Below are positions 23,440-31,997 of a DNA stretch of 64,000 nt, piece after piece (the first letter of the stretch is position 1; each line of letters begins with the position of its first letter). The notes under the pieces were generated by a model that was not told where the DNA came from, searched no databases, and saw only the letters and a list, made by a program, of their open reading frames with translations. The stretch is from assembly GCF_008704795.1 (NCBI RefSeq), contig NZ_CP023690.1, positions 6,706,501 through 6,770,500 on the forward strand, given 5' to 3'. Both the position numbers and the translations under genes were made by a program. This DNA is from Streptomyces spectabilis. GTDB lineage: Bacteria; Actinomycetota; Actinomycetes; Streptomycetales; Streptomycetaceae.

Positions 23440-24864
23440 ATGGGTAGGACACTCGCGGAGAAGGTCTGGGACGACCACGTCGTCCGGCGCGCCGAAGGCG
23501 AGCCCGACCTCCTCTTCATCGATCTGCACCTGCTGCACGAGGTGACCAGCCCGCAGGCCTTCGACGGCCTCCGGCAGGCGGGCCGCGAGGTGCGGCGGCT
23601 CGACCTGACCATCGCGACCGAGGACCACAACACCCCCACCCTCGACATCGACAAGCCCATCGCGGACCCGGTCTCGCGCGCCCAGCTGGAGACGCTGCGC
23701 AAGAACTGCGCCGAGTTCGGCGTGCGCCTGCACCCGCTGGGCGACGTCGAGCAGGGCGTCGTCCACGTCGTGGGGCCGCAGCTGGGCCTGACCCAGCCGG
23801 GCACGACCGTCGTCTGCGGCGACTCCCACACCTCCACCCACGGCGCCTTCGGCGCCCTCGCGTTCGGCATCGGCACCTCCCAGGTCGAGCACGTGCTCGC
23901 CACTCAGACCCTGCCGATGGCGCGCCCCAAGACCATGGCCATCACCATCGACGGCGAACTGCCCGAGGGCGTCACGGCCAAGGACCTCATCCTCGCCATC
24001 ATCGCGAAGATCGGCACCGGCGGCGGCCAGGGCTACGTCATCGAGTACCGCGGCGCGGCCATCGAGAAGCTGTCGATGGAAGCCCGCATGACCATCTGCA
24101 ACATGTCCATCGAGGCGGGCGCCCGCGCCGGGATGATCGCCCCGGACGAGACGACCTTCGCGTACATCCAGGGCCGCGCCCACGCCCCGCAGGGCGAGGA
24201 CTGGGACGCCGCCGTGGCGTACTGGAAGACGCTGCGGACCGACGACGACGCCGTCTTCGACGCCGAGGTCTACATCGACGCCGCCTCCCTGTCGCCGTTC
24301 GTCACCTGGGGCACCAACCCGGGCCAGGGCCTGCCGCTGTCCGCGAGCGTCCCCGACCCGGCTTCGTACGAGGACGCTTCGGAGCGCCTCGCCGCCGAAA
24401 AGGCCCTGGAGTACATGGGGTTGAGCGCGGGCCAGCGGCTGCGCGACATCGAGGTCGACACCGTCTTCGTAGGCTCCTGCACCAACGGCCGCATCGAGGA
24501 CCTGCGCTCGGCGGCCGCCGTGATCGAGGGGCGCAAAGTCGCCGACGGCGTACGGATGCTGGTCGTGCCCGGCTCGGTGCGGGTCGCCCTGCAGGCCGTC
24601 GAGGAGGGTCTGGACAAGGTGTTCACCGCGGCGGGCGCCGAATGGCGGCACGCGGGCTGCTCGATGTGCCTGGGCATGAACCCCGACCAACTCGCGCCCG
24701 GCGAGCGCTCCGCCTCCACCTCCAACCGCAACTTCGAGGGCAGGCAGGGCAAGGGCGGCCGCACCCATCTGGTGTCGCCCCAGGTGGCCGCGGCCACCGC
24801 GGTGACCGGCCGTCTGGCCGCGCCCGCCGACCTCACCGACACCCCCGCGACCGCCGGAGTCTGA
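23440..24864 (+). CDS. leuC: 3-isopropylmalate dehydratase large subunit
   Basis: 474 aa from the ATG at 23440, preceded by GGAGGGAAAGCG; ATG 23404 adds 12 residues and lacks such a site. It is an aconitase-family large subunit: [58 protein letters not shown] and [15 protein letters not shown]. The Cys residues in the last two motifs hold the [4Fe-4S] cluster. With LeuD it isomerises 2-isopropylmalate to 3-isopropylmalate in leucine synthesis. It overlaps nothing, but leuD follows 6 bases later in the same operon. Confidence 0.97.
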   Translation: MGRTLAEKVWDDHVVRRAEGEPDLLFIDLHLLHEVTSPQAFDGLRQAGREVRRLDLTIATEDHNTPTLDIDKPIADPVSRAQLETLRKNCAEFGVRLHPLGDVEQGVVHVVGPQLGLTQPGTTVVCGDSHTSTHGAFGALAFGIGTSQVEHVLATQTLPMARPKTMAITIDGELPEGVTAKDLILAIIAKIGTGGGQGYVIEYRGAAIEKLSMEARMTICNMSIEAGARAGMIAPDETTFAYIQGRAHAPQGEDWDAAVAYWKTLRTDDDAVFDAEVYIDAASLSPFVTWGTNPGQGLPLSASVPDPASYEDASERLAAEKALEYMGLSAGQRLRDIEVDTVFVGSCTNGRIEDLRSAAAVIEGRKVADGVRMLVVPGSVRVALQAVEEGLDKVFTAAGAEWRHAGCSMCLGMNPDQLAPGERSASTSNRNFEGRQGKGGRTHLVSPQVAAATAVTGRLAAPADLTDTPATAGV

Positions 24865-24870
24865 TCAGCC

Positions 24871-25464
24871 ATGGAAGCCTTCACCGCACACACCGGCCGG
24901 GCCGTCCCGCTGCGCCGCAGCAATGTGGACACCGACCAGATCATCCCCGCCCACTGGCTGAAGAAGGTCACCCGCGACGGCTTCGAGGACGGGCTCTTCG
25001 AGGCCTGGCGCAAGAGCGACGACTTCGTCCTCAACCAGCCGGAGCGCCAGGGGGCCACCGTGCTGGTCGCGGGCCCCGACTTCGGCACCGGCTCCTCGCG
25101 CGAGCACGCCGTCTGGGCGCTCCAGAACTACGGCTTCAAGACCGTCATCTCCTCCCGCTTCGCCGACATCTTCCGGGGCAACTCGCTCAAGAACGGGCTG
25201 CTCACGGTGGTCCTGGAGCAGGAGACGGTGGACGCCCTGTGGGCCCTGACGGAGGCCGATCCGGGGGCCGAGATCACCGTTGACCTGCGGGATCGCCAAG
25301 TCCGCGCCCAGGGAGTCACGGCGGACTTCGAGCTCGACGAGAACGCCCGCTGGCGCCTGCTCAACGGCCTGGACGACATCAGCATCACGCTCCGGAACGA
25401 GGCGGACATCGCGGCCTACGAGGCCCTCCGCCCCGCCCACAAGCCGAGCACCGCGCGGGTCTGA
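24871..25464 (+). CDS. leuD: 3-isopropylmalate dehydratase small subunit
   Basis: 197 aa. Typical swivelling-domain sequence: [29 protein letters not shown], then [44 protein letters not shown]. It forms the heterodimeric isopropylmalate isomerase with LeuC, which lies immediately upstream, so the two are co-transcribed. A hairpin follows 39 bases after the stop. Confidence 0.97.
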   Translation: MEAFTAHTGRAVPLRRSNVDTDQIIPAHWLKKVTRDGFEDGLFEAWRKSDDFVLNQPERQGATVLVAGPDFGTGSSREHAVWALQNYGFKTVISSRFADIFRGNSLKNGLLTVVLEQETVDALWALTEADPGAEITVDLRDRQVRAQGVTADFELDENARWRLLNGLDDISITLRNEADIAAYEALRPAHKPSTARV

Positions 25465-25503
25465 CACCCCCTCGCCGGCGGCCGCGCGGGCCGCGACCCA
25501 CCC

Positions 25504-25539
25504 GATGTACCCCCAATCGTGGACGGTTGGGGGTACATC
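25504..25539 (+). terminator. Terminator after leuCD
   Basis: GATGTACCCCCAA (25504-25516) pairs perfectly with TTGGGGGTACATC (25527-25539) around a 10-base loop. Confidence 0.8.
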
Positions 25540-25679
25540 CGTGTCCGGCCCTTTCCAGGTCCCCTTTGACCCCCGATGACCTGAACGGGTGGTCCCAACT
25601 GCCTTGAACCGAAGGGAAGAAGAGGCTGGAAATCCCCTTGCACACAGTGGGTGCGGGTATCCTCAGGAAGGCGCTGAGC

Positions 25680-25695
25680 GGGGGTAGTTACCCCC
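25680..25695. promoter_or_regulatory. GGGGGTA-GT-TACCCCC palindrome
   Basis: A perfect 7-bp dyad with a two-base centre, 41 bases upstream of the small gene at 25736. It may be an operator or the base of an RNA hairpin in its leader. Confidence 0.4.
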
Positions 25696-25735
25696 TGCGG
25701 AGGCGACAACTCGCCCCAGATGGCACAATCGGTGC

Positions 25736-25972
25736 ATGGGACGCGACGACCAACTCGAGCTCTACGGACTCGTCGCGGACCGGCTGAAGGAAGCGCACTC
25801 CCGAGTGCGCGCACTGCAAGTCCCGGAGGGCGTACGGATGGCGCTGACCCGGAAGCTGCTGGTCATTACGGCCGCGGCCAAACACGATCTCGCCGATGCG
25901 GCAAGGCGTCTGGAGCGATTGATGGCGTACCTCGACGAGGGCGACGAGGGCCGAATCCCCGGGGACGACTGA
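25736..25972 (+). CDS. Small conserved actinobacterial protein, function unknown
   Basis: 78 aa from the ATG at 25736. The sequence is helical and charged: GRDDQLELYGLVADRLKEAHSRVRALQVPEGVRMALTRKLLVITAAAKHDLADAARRLERLMAYLDEG, ending in an acidic tail (GDEGRIPGDD). No known motif, Cys or membrane segment is seen. Its position between leuCD and hupS is, from memory, constant in streptomycetes. Third positions are strongly G/C, which supports real coding. The regular spacing of hydrophobic residues predicts a three-helix bundle. Confidence 0.82.
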   Translation: MGRDDQLELYGLVADRLKEAHSRVRALQVPEGVRMALTRKLLVITAAAKHDLADAARRLERLMAYLDEGDEGRIPGDD

Positions 25973-26064
25973 GCGTCGGGCCTCAACGGGCCTCAACGGG
26001 CGTTCGAGGAACTCCTCGAGAGTCCAGAACGTTGCGGCACAAGGGTGATTAGCCCGTTTCGTGT

Positions 26065-26093
26065 TTGATTTGCGGTATATATCTGCCTAACGT
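26065..26093 (+). promoter_or_regulatory. Putative hupS promoter
   Basis: TTGATT (26065-26070) and TAACGT (26088-26093) are 17 bases apart, in an A/T-rich stretch (TATATATC) unusual for this genome. The distance to the GTG at 26145 leaves a leader of about 45 bases that contains GAAGGGGAAGAC as the ribosome binding site. Confidence 0.4.
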
Positions 26094-26144
26094 GCGAAAA
26101 AGCCTGGCGCATTCGCTTCAGGCAATGTCTCCGAAGGGGAAGAC

Positions 26145-26849
26145 GTGAACAAGGCGCAGCTCGTAGAAGCGATTGCCGACAAGCTCGGCGGCCGTCAGCA
26201 GGCCGCCGACGCCGTGGACGCGGTTCTGGACGCCATCGTCCGTGCCGTCGTCGGCGGCGACCGGGTTTCGGTCACCGGCTTCGGCTCGTTCGAGAAGGTC
26301 GACCGCCCGGCCCGGTACGCCCGCAACCCGCAGACCGGGGAGCGCGTGCGGGTCAAGAAGACCTCGGTGCCCCGCTTCCGCGCGGGCCAGGGCTTCAAGG
26401 ACCTGGTGAGCGGCTCGAAGAAGCTCCCGAAGAACGACGTCGCGGTCAAGAAGGCGCCGAAGGGCAGCCTCTCGGGTGGCACTTCCACCCGCGCCACGGT
26501 CAAGAAGGCCGCCGCCAAGAAGGCCACCACGGCCAAGAAGGCCACGGCGAAGAAGACCACCACCGCCAAGAAGGCCACGGCGGCGGCGAAGAAGACGACC
26601 ACCGCCAAGAAGGCGACGGCGACGAAGAAGGCCACCACGGCCAAGAAGGCGGCCACCGCCAAGAAGGCCGCGCCGGCGAAGAAGGCCGCCACGGCCAAGA
26701 AGGCGGCCCCGGCCAAGAAGGCCACCACCGCCAAGAAGGCCGCGGCGAAGAAGGCCCCCGCCAAGAAGGCCACGGCCAAGAAGGCCCCCGCCAAGAAGTC
26801 CACGGCGCGCAAGACCACCGCCAAGAAGACCACTGCCCGCAAGCGCTAA
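26145..26849 (+). CDS. hupS: HU family DNA-binding protein with lysine-rich tail (HupS type)
   Basis: 234 aa, GTG start at 26145. Residues 1-92 are a normal HU domain ([78 protein letters not shown]). From about residue 100 to the end runs a tail of KKA(T/A)(T/A)A repeats similar to eukaryotic histone H1 and mycobacterial HupB. In Streptomyces this second HU protein is enriched in sporulating hyphae and compacts the spore nucleoid; the tail binds DNA non-specifically. Repeat number in the tail is likely to vary between strains because the DNA itself is repetitive. A GC-rich terminator follows. Confidence 0.95.
   Translation: MNKAQLVEAIADKLGGRQQAADAVDAVLDAIVRAVVGGDRVSVTGFGSFEKVDRPARYARNPQTGERVRVKKTSVPRFRAGQGFKDLVSGSKKLPKNDVAVKKAPKGSLSGGTSTRATVKKAAAKKATTAKKATAKKTTTAKKATAAAKKTTTAKKATATKKATTAKKAATAKKAAPAKKAATAKKAAPAKKATTAKKAAAKKAPAKKATAKKAPAKKSTARKTTAKKTTARKR
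26445..26846 (+). repeat. Lysine/alanine-coding repeat tract in hupS
   Basis: The core GCCAAGAAGGCC and close variants recur many times, with units of about 12 to 21 bases, encoding AKKA-type tail repeats. The tract is in frame without interruption. Confidence 0.8.
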
Positions 26850-26863
26850 GGGCACTGGGTACT

Positions 26864-26911
26864 CACGCGCCGGGCCGGGCTCCCGCTGGGGAGCCCGGCC
26901 CGCGGCGCGTG
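26864..26911 (+). terminator. Terminator after hupS
   Basis: An inner 13-bp stem (26872-26884 with 26889-26901, loop GCTG) and an outer 8-bp stem (CACGCGCC with GGCGCGTG), with a two-base bulge on one side. It begins 14 bases after the hupS stop. Confidence 0.85.
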
Positions 26912-26955
26912 CACAGCGGTGAACGTATACGAATCGGGACGTCCCGGGCCGCGGC

Positions 26956-27159
26956 TCAGAACGTCTGGAGCGTCACCAGGGTGATCCGGCGGGCCTCGCC
27001 CTCGCCGGCCACCTCGATCCGCACCCGCTGCCCCGGGCGCAGCAGACGCAGACCGCCCGCGTCGAACGCCGGGGCGTCGAAGGGCACCGGAGTGCCGTCG
27101 TCCAGCAGCACGCTGCCGCTGCGGGTGTCGGAGTCGTACGTGTACGCGGTCGCCTGCAT
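26956..27159 (-). CDS. Small OB-fold-like (cold-shock-like) protein
   Basis: 67 aa. The pattern ATAYTYDSDTRSGSVLLDDGTPVPFDAPAFDAGGLRLLRPGQRVRIEVAGEGEARRITLVTLQTF resembles a cold-shock-domain protein (beginning with a GxV strand and ending with GQRVxIEV), but it lacks the aromatic RNP motifs of true CspA. Five short strands are predicted. It lies 14 bases upstream of cofC and in the same direction, so the two may be co-transcribed. The name 'cold shock protein' should not be used without testing. Confidence 0.82.
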   Translation of the reverse strand: MQATAYTYDSDTRSGSVLLDDGTPVPFDAPAFDAGGLRLLRPGQRVRIEVAGEGEARRITLVTLQTF

Positions 27160-27173
27160 GAGCGGAAGCCTAC

Positions 27174-27809
27174 TCAGTCCGGGATGAGCAGCCCGGCCGC
27201 CGCCGCGGCCGTGTGCGGGCCCACGCCGAGGGCGAGCGCGACCCGCAGGTCGCCGCCGGTGTCCACGTCCTGGCGTACGGAATCCATGTCGGCGAGAGCC
27301 AGTTCCACGGCCCCCGAGGCCGTGTGCCGGGCCCGGGAATCCGGGCCGAAAATGGGCCGCAATTCCGTGCCGGGGGATCCGGACAGGAGTGTCGTGCCGA
27401 TTCCCGCGGCATCGGGGACGAACGCACGGGGAAATGCGGCGGCGCGGTCGAGGGCGCGGGTCAATTCGGCGGGGCGCAGGGCGGGGAGATCGGCGTTCAA
27501 GGCCGCTACGGGCGCTTCGGGCCGGGCCGCGCGCGCCACCGTCGTACCGTGTTCGAGGGCGGCGTTGAGGCCCTTTCCCGGGGTGTCGGGGGCGACGCGG
27601 GCGCCGAGCGCGGCCAGTTCGCGGCCCGCCCGGACGTCATCAGTGACGACCACCACATCCCTTACCGCGGTGCTCGCGAGCGCGGCCGTCACGGTGTCCT
27701 TGGCGAAGGCCAGGGCGAGCGCGGGCCGCAGCCCCTCGCCCGCGGCGGGAGTGAGTCTGCTCTTGGCCCGCGCCAGGGGTTTGAGCGGTATCACCAGGGT
27801 CCAGTGCAC
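27174..27809 (-). CDS. cofC: 2-phospho-L-lactate/phosphoenolpyruvate guanylyltransferase
   Basis: 211 aa, GTG start at 27809. Nucleotidyltransferase fold with N-terminal WTLVIPLKPLARAKSRLTPAAG (nucleotide-binding, as in CofC/FbiD), VVVVTDDVRAGRELAALGARV, and LNADLPALRPAEL (metal-binding Asp). In actinobacteria CofC/FbiD joins GTP to phosphoenolpyruvate or phospholactate, the first step to the side chain of coenzyme F420. The rest of the F420 genes (cofD/cofE, fbiC) are not in this window. An F420-type LLM oxidoreductase at 52442-53470 would use the cofactor. Confidence 0.92.
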   Translation of the reverse strand: MHWTLVIPLKPLARAKSRLTPAAGEGLRPALALAFAKDTVTAALASTAVRDVVVVTDDVRAGRELAALGARVAPDTPGKGLNAALEHGTTVARAARPEAPVAALNADLPALRPAELTRALDRAAAFPRAFVPDAAGIGTTLLSGSPGTELRPIFGPDSRARHTASGAVELALADMDSVRQDVDTGGDLRVALALGVGPHTAAAAAGLLIPD

Positions 27810-28017
27810 GGGCGCTCCGTCCTTCGCGTCGGGCCCATTGTGGCCTGCCAGAAGCGCGGCACCAGGGGCCGGGGTCGGCGAAATGGCCGGTCAGCGAGGT
27901 GGCGCGGCGGCGCGGAGGCGGTGGCCGCGGACGGGTGGGCGTACGGTGTTCTCGACAGGACGGCAGCCTGGGGCGACACTTGTGCGGCCGACCAGGCTCA
28001 TGGAGGAAGGTGTCCGA

Positions 28018-28827
28018 GTGTCCCGCCGCAGAATCGGCTTCTGGTACCGCTTGGCGGCGGTGATCGCAAAACCGCCGCTGTTGGTTCTGTTCAAGCGGGA
28101 CTGGCGGGGAATGCAGAACATCCCGGCCGACGGCGGTTTTATCACCGCCGTGAACCACAATTCGCATCTGGACCCGTTGGTCTACGCCCACTTTCAGTAC
28201 AACACCGGACGGGTTCCGCGTTTCCTCGCCAAGCACGGCCTCTTCAAGAAGGGGTTCGTCGGGGCGGTCATGCGCGGCACGGGACAGATCCCGGTCTACC
28301 GCGAGACCACCAACGCGCTCAGCGCGTTCCGGGCCGCGATCGACGCCGTCGAGCGCGGCGAATGCGTCGCCTTCTACCCCGAGGGCACCCTCACCCGCGA
28401 CCCGGACCTGTGGCCCATGACGGGCAAGACGGGCGTCGCGCGCGTGGCCCTGCAGACGAAGCGCCCGGTCATTCCCGTCGCCCAGTGGGGCGCCAACCAC
28501 GTCCTGCCGCCGTACGCCAAGAAGCCGCAGCTGCTGCCGCGCAAGACGCACCGGGTCCTGGTCGGCGAGCCGGTGGACCTGGAGCGCTTCTACGACAAGG
28601 AGATGACTCCCGAGCTCCTGAAGGAGGCCACGGAGGCCATCATGGCGGACATCACCGCGCTCCTTGAGGAACTGCGCGGCGAGAAGGCCCCGCAGAAGCG
28701 TTACGACCCGCGCGAGGTCCGGATCGCGCAGCGGCGCAAGGCCCGGGGGGCCGACGCGGGGCAGGGCCCCAGCGGCCTTACGGAGCAGGGCAGTTCACAG
28801 CAGGGCAGCGCGGAGGAGAGCAAGTGA
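28018..28827 (+). CDS. 1-acyl-sn-glycerol-3-phosphate acyltransferase (PlsC family)
   Basis: 269 aa. The GTG at 28018 is chosen because GGAGGAAGG lies 8 bases ahead; ATG 28000 is in frame but would put the Shine-Dalgarno inside the gene. Acyltransferase motifs: I, NHNSHLDPLVYAHF (His-Asp charge relay); II, GTGQIPVYRE; III, FYPEGTLTRDPD; IV, PVIPVAQWGAN. It would acylate lysophosphatidic acid to phosphatidic acid at the membrane. A Gln/Ser-rich tail (GLTEQGSSQQGSAEESK) ends the protein. Its last four bases overlap the gpsA start (GTGA), so glycerol-3-phosphate synthesis and acylation are coupled. Confidence 0.93.
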   Translation: MSRRRIGFWYRLAAVIAKPPLLVLFKRDWRGMQNIPADGGFITAVNHNSHLDPLVYAHFQYNTGRVPRFLAKHGLFKKGFVGAVMRGTGQIPVYRETTNALSAFRAAIDAVERGECVAFYPEGTLTRDPDLWPMTGKTGVARVALQTKRPVIPVAQWGANHVLPPYAKKPQLLPRKTHRVLVGEPVDLERFYDKEMTPELLKEATEAIMADITALLEELRGEKAPQKRYDPREVRIAQRRKARGADAGQGPSGLTEQGSSQQGSAEESK

Positions 28828-29831
28828 CCCGAACCCTGAAGGCCGCCGTCTTCGGCACCGGCTCGTGGGGGACGGCCTTCGGCATGGTCCTCGCCGACGC
28901 GGGCTGCGACGTCACGCTGTGGGGCCGCCGCGCCGCACTCGCCGACGCGGTCAACTCCACCCGCACGAACCCGGACTACCTCCCCGGCGTCGAGCTGCCG
29001 CGGAACCTGCGCGCCACCACCGACCCCGCCGAGGCCGCCGACGGCGCCGACTTCACCGTGCTCGCCGTGCCCTCGCAGACGCTGCGCGAGAACCTCGCCG
29101 CCTGGGCGCCGCTGCTCACGCCCGACACCGTCCTCGTCTCCCTGATGAAGGGCGTCGAACTCGGCTCCGCCATGCGCATGAGCGAGGTCATCGAGGACGT
29201 CACCAAGGCCGCGGCCGAGCGCGTCGCGGTCGTCACCGGGCCCAACCTCGCCCGTGAGATCGCCGCCCGGCAGCCCGCCGCCTCCGTCGTCGCCTGCCGT
29301 GACGAAGCCGTGGCCCAGCGGCTCCAGGCCGCCTGCCACACCCCCTACTTCCGGCCGTACACGAACACCGACGTGGTCGGCTGCGAGCTGGGCGGCGCCG
29401 TGAAGAACGTCATCGGCCTCGCCGTGGGCATCGCCGACGGCATGGGGCTCGGCGACAACGCCAAGGGCTCGCTCATCACGCGCGGCCTCGCCGAGACCAC
29501 CCGGCTCGGCCTCGCGATGGGCGCGGACCCGCTGACCTTCTCCGGGCTCGCGGGCCTCGGCGACCTGGTGGCCACCTGCTCCTCCCCCCTGTCGCGCAAC
29601 CACACCTTCGGCACCAACCTCGGCAAGGGCATGACCCTGCAGGAGACCATCGCGGTCACCAAGCAGACCGCCGAAGGCGTCAAGTCCTGCGAGTCCGTGC
29701 TCGACCTGGCCCGCAGGCACGGCGTCGACATGCCCATCACGGAGACCGTCGTGGGCATCGTGCACGAGGGCACCCCGCCGATGGTCGCGCTCAAGGAGCT
29801 GATGGCGCGCAGCGCAAAGGCTGAACGCTGA
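28824..29831 (+). CDS. gpsA: Glycerol-3-phosphate dehydrogenase [NAD(P)+]
   Basis: 335 aa, GTG start overlapping the acyltransferase stop. The Rossmann fold begins with KAAVFGTGSWGTAFGMVLADAG. The catalytic segment ELGGAVKNVIGLAVGIADGMGLGDNAKGSLITRGLAE contains the conserved Lys, and GLAGLGDLVATCSSPLSRNHTFG matches the family. It reduces dihydroxyacetone phosphate to sn-glycerol-3-phosphate for phospholipids. The operon with the PlsC-type enzyme fits this role. Confidence 0.96.
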   Translation: MTRTLKAAVFGTGSWGTAFGMVLADAGCDVTLWGRRAALADAVNSTRTNPDYLPGVELPRNLRATTDPAEAADGADFTVLAVPSQTLRENLAAWAPLLTPDTVLVSLMKGVELGSAMRMSEVIEDVTKAAAERVAVVTGPNLAREIAARQPAASVVACRDEAVAQRLQAACHTPYFRPYTNTDVVGCELGGAVKNVIGLAVGIADGMGLGDNAKGSLITRGLAETTRLGLAMGADPLTFSGLAGLGDLVATCSSPLSRNHTFGTNLGKGMTLQETIAVTKQTAEGVKSCESVLDLARRHGVDMPITETVVGIVHEGTPPMVALKELMARSAKAER

Positions 29832-29865
29832 CGTTGCCTGGGGCACCGGGTACGCTCAACGCGAT

Positions 29866-31011
29866 ATGAGCAGCGAGAACCTCCCCCAGAGCCCCCGTAA
29901 GCCGCGCGTCGCCGTCGTGTTCGGCGGCCGCAGCTCGGAGCACGGCATCTCCGTCGTCACCGCCGGTGCCGTACTGCGTGCCATCGACCGCACCAAGTAC
30001 GACGTGCTCCCCATCGGCATCACGACGGACGGCCGCTGGGCGCTGACCGCCGACGAGCCCGAGCGGATGGCCATCACCGACCGCAAGGTGCCGAACGTCA
30101 CCGACCTCGCCGAGTCGACCGACGGCGGCGTCGTACTGCCGCTGGACCCGAACAACCGCGAGGTCGTCTACAGCGAGCCCGGCGCCGTGCCCAAGGCGCT
30201 CGGCGAGGTGGACGTCGTCTTCCCGATGCTGCACGGCCCCTACGGGGAGGACGGCACCCTCCAGGGCCTCCTCGAACTGTCCGGCGTGCCGTACGTGGGC
30301 GCGGGCGTCCTCGCCTCGGCCGTCGGCCAGGACAAGGAGTACATGAAGCGCGTCTTCACCTCCTTCGGCCTCCCCGTCGGCCCGTACCTGGTGATCCGGC
30401 CGCGCGAGTGGGAGAGCGACGAGAAGGCGGCCCGGGCGCGGATCGCGGAGTTCGCGGGCGAGCACGGCTGGCCCCTGTTCATCAAGCCCGCGCGCGCGGG
30501 GTCCTCGATCGGCATCACCAAGGTCGACTCCTTCGAAGGCCTCGACGAGGCGATCGCGGAGGCCCAGCGCCACGACCCGAAGATCATCGTGGAGGCCCTC
30601 CTCCGCGGCCGCGAGATCGAGTGCGGCGTCCTGGAGTTCGAGGAAGGGCCGCGGGCCAGCGTCCCCGCCGAGATCCCGCCGGTCCAGGCGCACGACTACT
30701 ACGACTTCGAGGCGAAGTACATCGACTCGACGCCCGGCATCGTGCCCGCCCCGCTGACGCCCGAGGAGACCGCCGAGGTCCAGCGGCTCGCGGTCGAGGC
30801 CTTCGAGGCCACCTCGTGCGAGGGCCTGGTGCGCGCCGACTTCTTCCTCACCGAGGACGGCCGGTTCGTGATCAACGAGATCAACACGATGCCCGGCTTC
30901 ACGCCGATCTCCATGTACCCGCAGATGTGGGAGAAGAGCGGGGTCTCCTACGAGGAGCTCGTGGACCGCCTGATCCAGGCCGCGCTGCGCCGCTCCACGG
31001 GGCTGCGCTGA
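29866..31011 (+). CDS. ddl: D-alanine--D-alanine ligase
   Basis: 381 aa. ATP-grasp ligase: N-terminal VAVVFGGRSSEHGISVVTAGAVLRAI, then FPMLHGPYGEDGTLQGLLELSGVPYVGAGV, PLFIKPARAGSSIGITKV and RADFFLTEDGRFVINEINTMPGFTPISMYP. The omega-loop segment HDYYDFEAKYID has the Tyr/Lys pattern of true D-Ala-D-Ala ligases rather than the VanA/VanB D-lactate type, so it is the cell-wall enzyme. It follows gpsA by 34 bases in the same direction. A hairpin at 31020-31052 closes it. Confidence 0.95.
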   Translation: MSSENLPQSPRKPRVAVVFGGRSSEHGISVVTAGAVLRAIDRTKYDVLPIGITTDGRWALTADEPERMAITDRKVPNVTDLAESTDGGVVLPLDPNNREVVYSEPGAVPKALGEVDVVFPMLHGPYGEDGTLQGLLELSGVPYVGAGVLASAVGQDKEYMKRVFTSFGLPVGPYLVIRPREWESDEKAARARIAEFAGEHGWPLFIKPARAGSSIGITKVDSFEGLDEAIAEAQRHDPKIIVEALLRGREIECGVLEFEEGPRASVPAEIPPVQAHDYYDFEAKYIDSTPGIVPAPLTPEETAEVQRLAVEAFEATSCEGLVRADFFLTEDGRFVINEINTMPGFTPISMYPQMWEKSGVSYEELVDRLIQAALRRSTGLR

Positions 31012-31019
31012 CGCGCGAC

Positions 31020-31052
31020 AGAGGGGCGACGCCTTCACGGGGCCGCCCCTCT
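31020..31052. terminator. Bidirectional terminator between ddl and DUF3515 gene
   Basis: AGAGGGGCG pairs with CGCCCCTCT, a 9-bp stem with a 15-base loop that may pair further (GCC/GGC). The right arm touches the DUF3515 stop codon on the other strand. Confidence 0.65.
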
Positions 31053-31537
31053 TAGGCGATGCCTTCCGGGATCGACTTCCTGACGGGGGCGGCGAAGTCC
31101 GTGAGCGGGCCCACGCCGTCCCCCGTCCGCTGTTCGGGGATGCTCACCTCGACGTAGGCCTTGCGCAGCGTCGTGGTGAAGCGGAACGAGCCGTCCGTCT
31201 GCTCCTCGAGCAGCCAGCCCACGCCGTTCACGGTCACGCCGTCGGCCGCGGGATCGTTCATCTTCGCCGGTCGTGCCACGCCGCAGCGCAGTATGATCGC
31301 CGGGTCCCCCCACCCCGCGGTGAGCGGCGACGCGGGTTTCGGGTCGCGCCGCTTGAGACCGTTCACCTCGCGCGGCAGTCGTTCGGCCAGGTTCCGGCAC
31401 AGCTCGGTGACGCCGGCGCCCGGCGAGGGAACCGCTGCCGTCCCCCTGTCGTCCGTTGAGGAGCAGCCCGCGCATGCGATCAGCAGTGCGAGGGCGGACA
31501 GCCCGATCGGGGAGCGGAGCCGGCGGGAAACGTTCAC
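31052..31537 (-). CDS. DUF3515 lipoprotein
   Basis: 161 aa, GTG start at 31537. A lipoprotein signal is present: basic start (NVSRRLRS), hydrophobic IGLSALALLIACAGC with two possible lipobox Cys (A-C or A-G-C). Beyond it comes LCRNLAERLPREVNGLKRRDPKPASPLTAGWGDPAIILRCGVARPAKM, the DUF3515 core, with a third Cys in ILRCGV and one in LCRNL. The family is actinobacterial and of unknown function; it is often found next to ddl, which suggests a cell-envelope role. The gene converges on ddl. Confidence 0.88.
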   Translation of the reverse strand: MNVSRRLRSPIGLSALALLIACAGCSSTDDRGTAAVPSPGAGVTELCRNLAERLPREVNGLKRRDPKPASPLTAGWGDPAIILRCGVARPAKMNDPAADGVTVNGVGWLLEEQTDGSFRFTTTLRKAYVEVSIPEQRTGDGVGPLTDFAAPVRKSIPEGIA

Positions 31538-31557
31538 CGGCCAAGGGTAGACGGGGG

Positions 31558-31791
31558 CTACAAGTGCACGACGGGGCAGGTCAGGGTGCGGGTGATGCCG
31601 TCCACTTGCTGGACCTTGGCGACCACCATGCGGCCGAGTTCGTCCACCGTGTCCGCCTGGGCGCGCACGATGACATCGTAGGGACCGGTCACGTCCTCGG
31701 CCTGGATCACTCCCGGGATCTTGCCGATCAGCTCGGCGACGGTCGACGCCTTGCCGACCTCGGTCTGGATCAGGATGTACGCCTGTACCAC
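31558..31791 (-). CDS. Stand-alone Lrp/AsnC-type ligand-binding (RAM) domain protein
   Basis: 77 aa from the GTG at 31791, with GGAGG four bases before it; the frame extends to 31911 but has no codon bias there. The whole protein is the AsnC effector domain (QAYILIQTEVGKASTVAELIGKIPGVIQAEDVTGPYDVIVRAQADTVDELGRMVVAKVQQVDGITRTLTCPVVHL). The N-terminal helix-turn-helix is missing, so it cannot bind DNA by itself. Such short proteins form dimers or octamers with amino-acid pockets and may modulate a full-length Lrp partner. It is transcribed away from thiL. Confidence 0.9.
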   Translation of the reverse strand: MVQAYILIQTEVGKASTVAELIGKIPGVIQAEDVTGPYDVIVRAQADTVDELGRMVVAKVQQVDGITRTLTCPVVHL

Positions 31792-31997
31792 GGAACCTCC
31801 AGGGCGGCCACGAGGATCATGTGGGGAGAAGGGACGCCACGGTACCGCGTCGCCGCTCGTCACGGGGAGACCCGGGGGAGCCGCGCCGCACACATCACGG
31901 CGGACGGACAACAGAGGTTGACGGTCACGTCGACCGTACCGACGACAGGGACGGCTCGCGACCGCAAGCGGACCGCGGCAGAAGGAGCAGCACGCGC

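Noticed and set aside
26445..26846. Tandem repeats as a CRISPR or minisatellite outside genes
   Set aside because: They are in-frame codons for the KKA(T/A)A tail of HupS.
31821..31997. Upstream extension of thiL
   Set aside because: The extra 59 codons are Arg/Asp/Gly-rich shadow sequence; the family starts at [12 protein letters not shown].
31792..31997. Possible TPP riboswitch before thiL
   Set aside because: I looked for the THI-box core words (CTGAGA and ACCTGATCTGG type) and did not find them.
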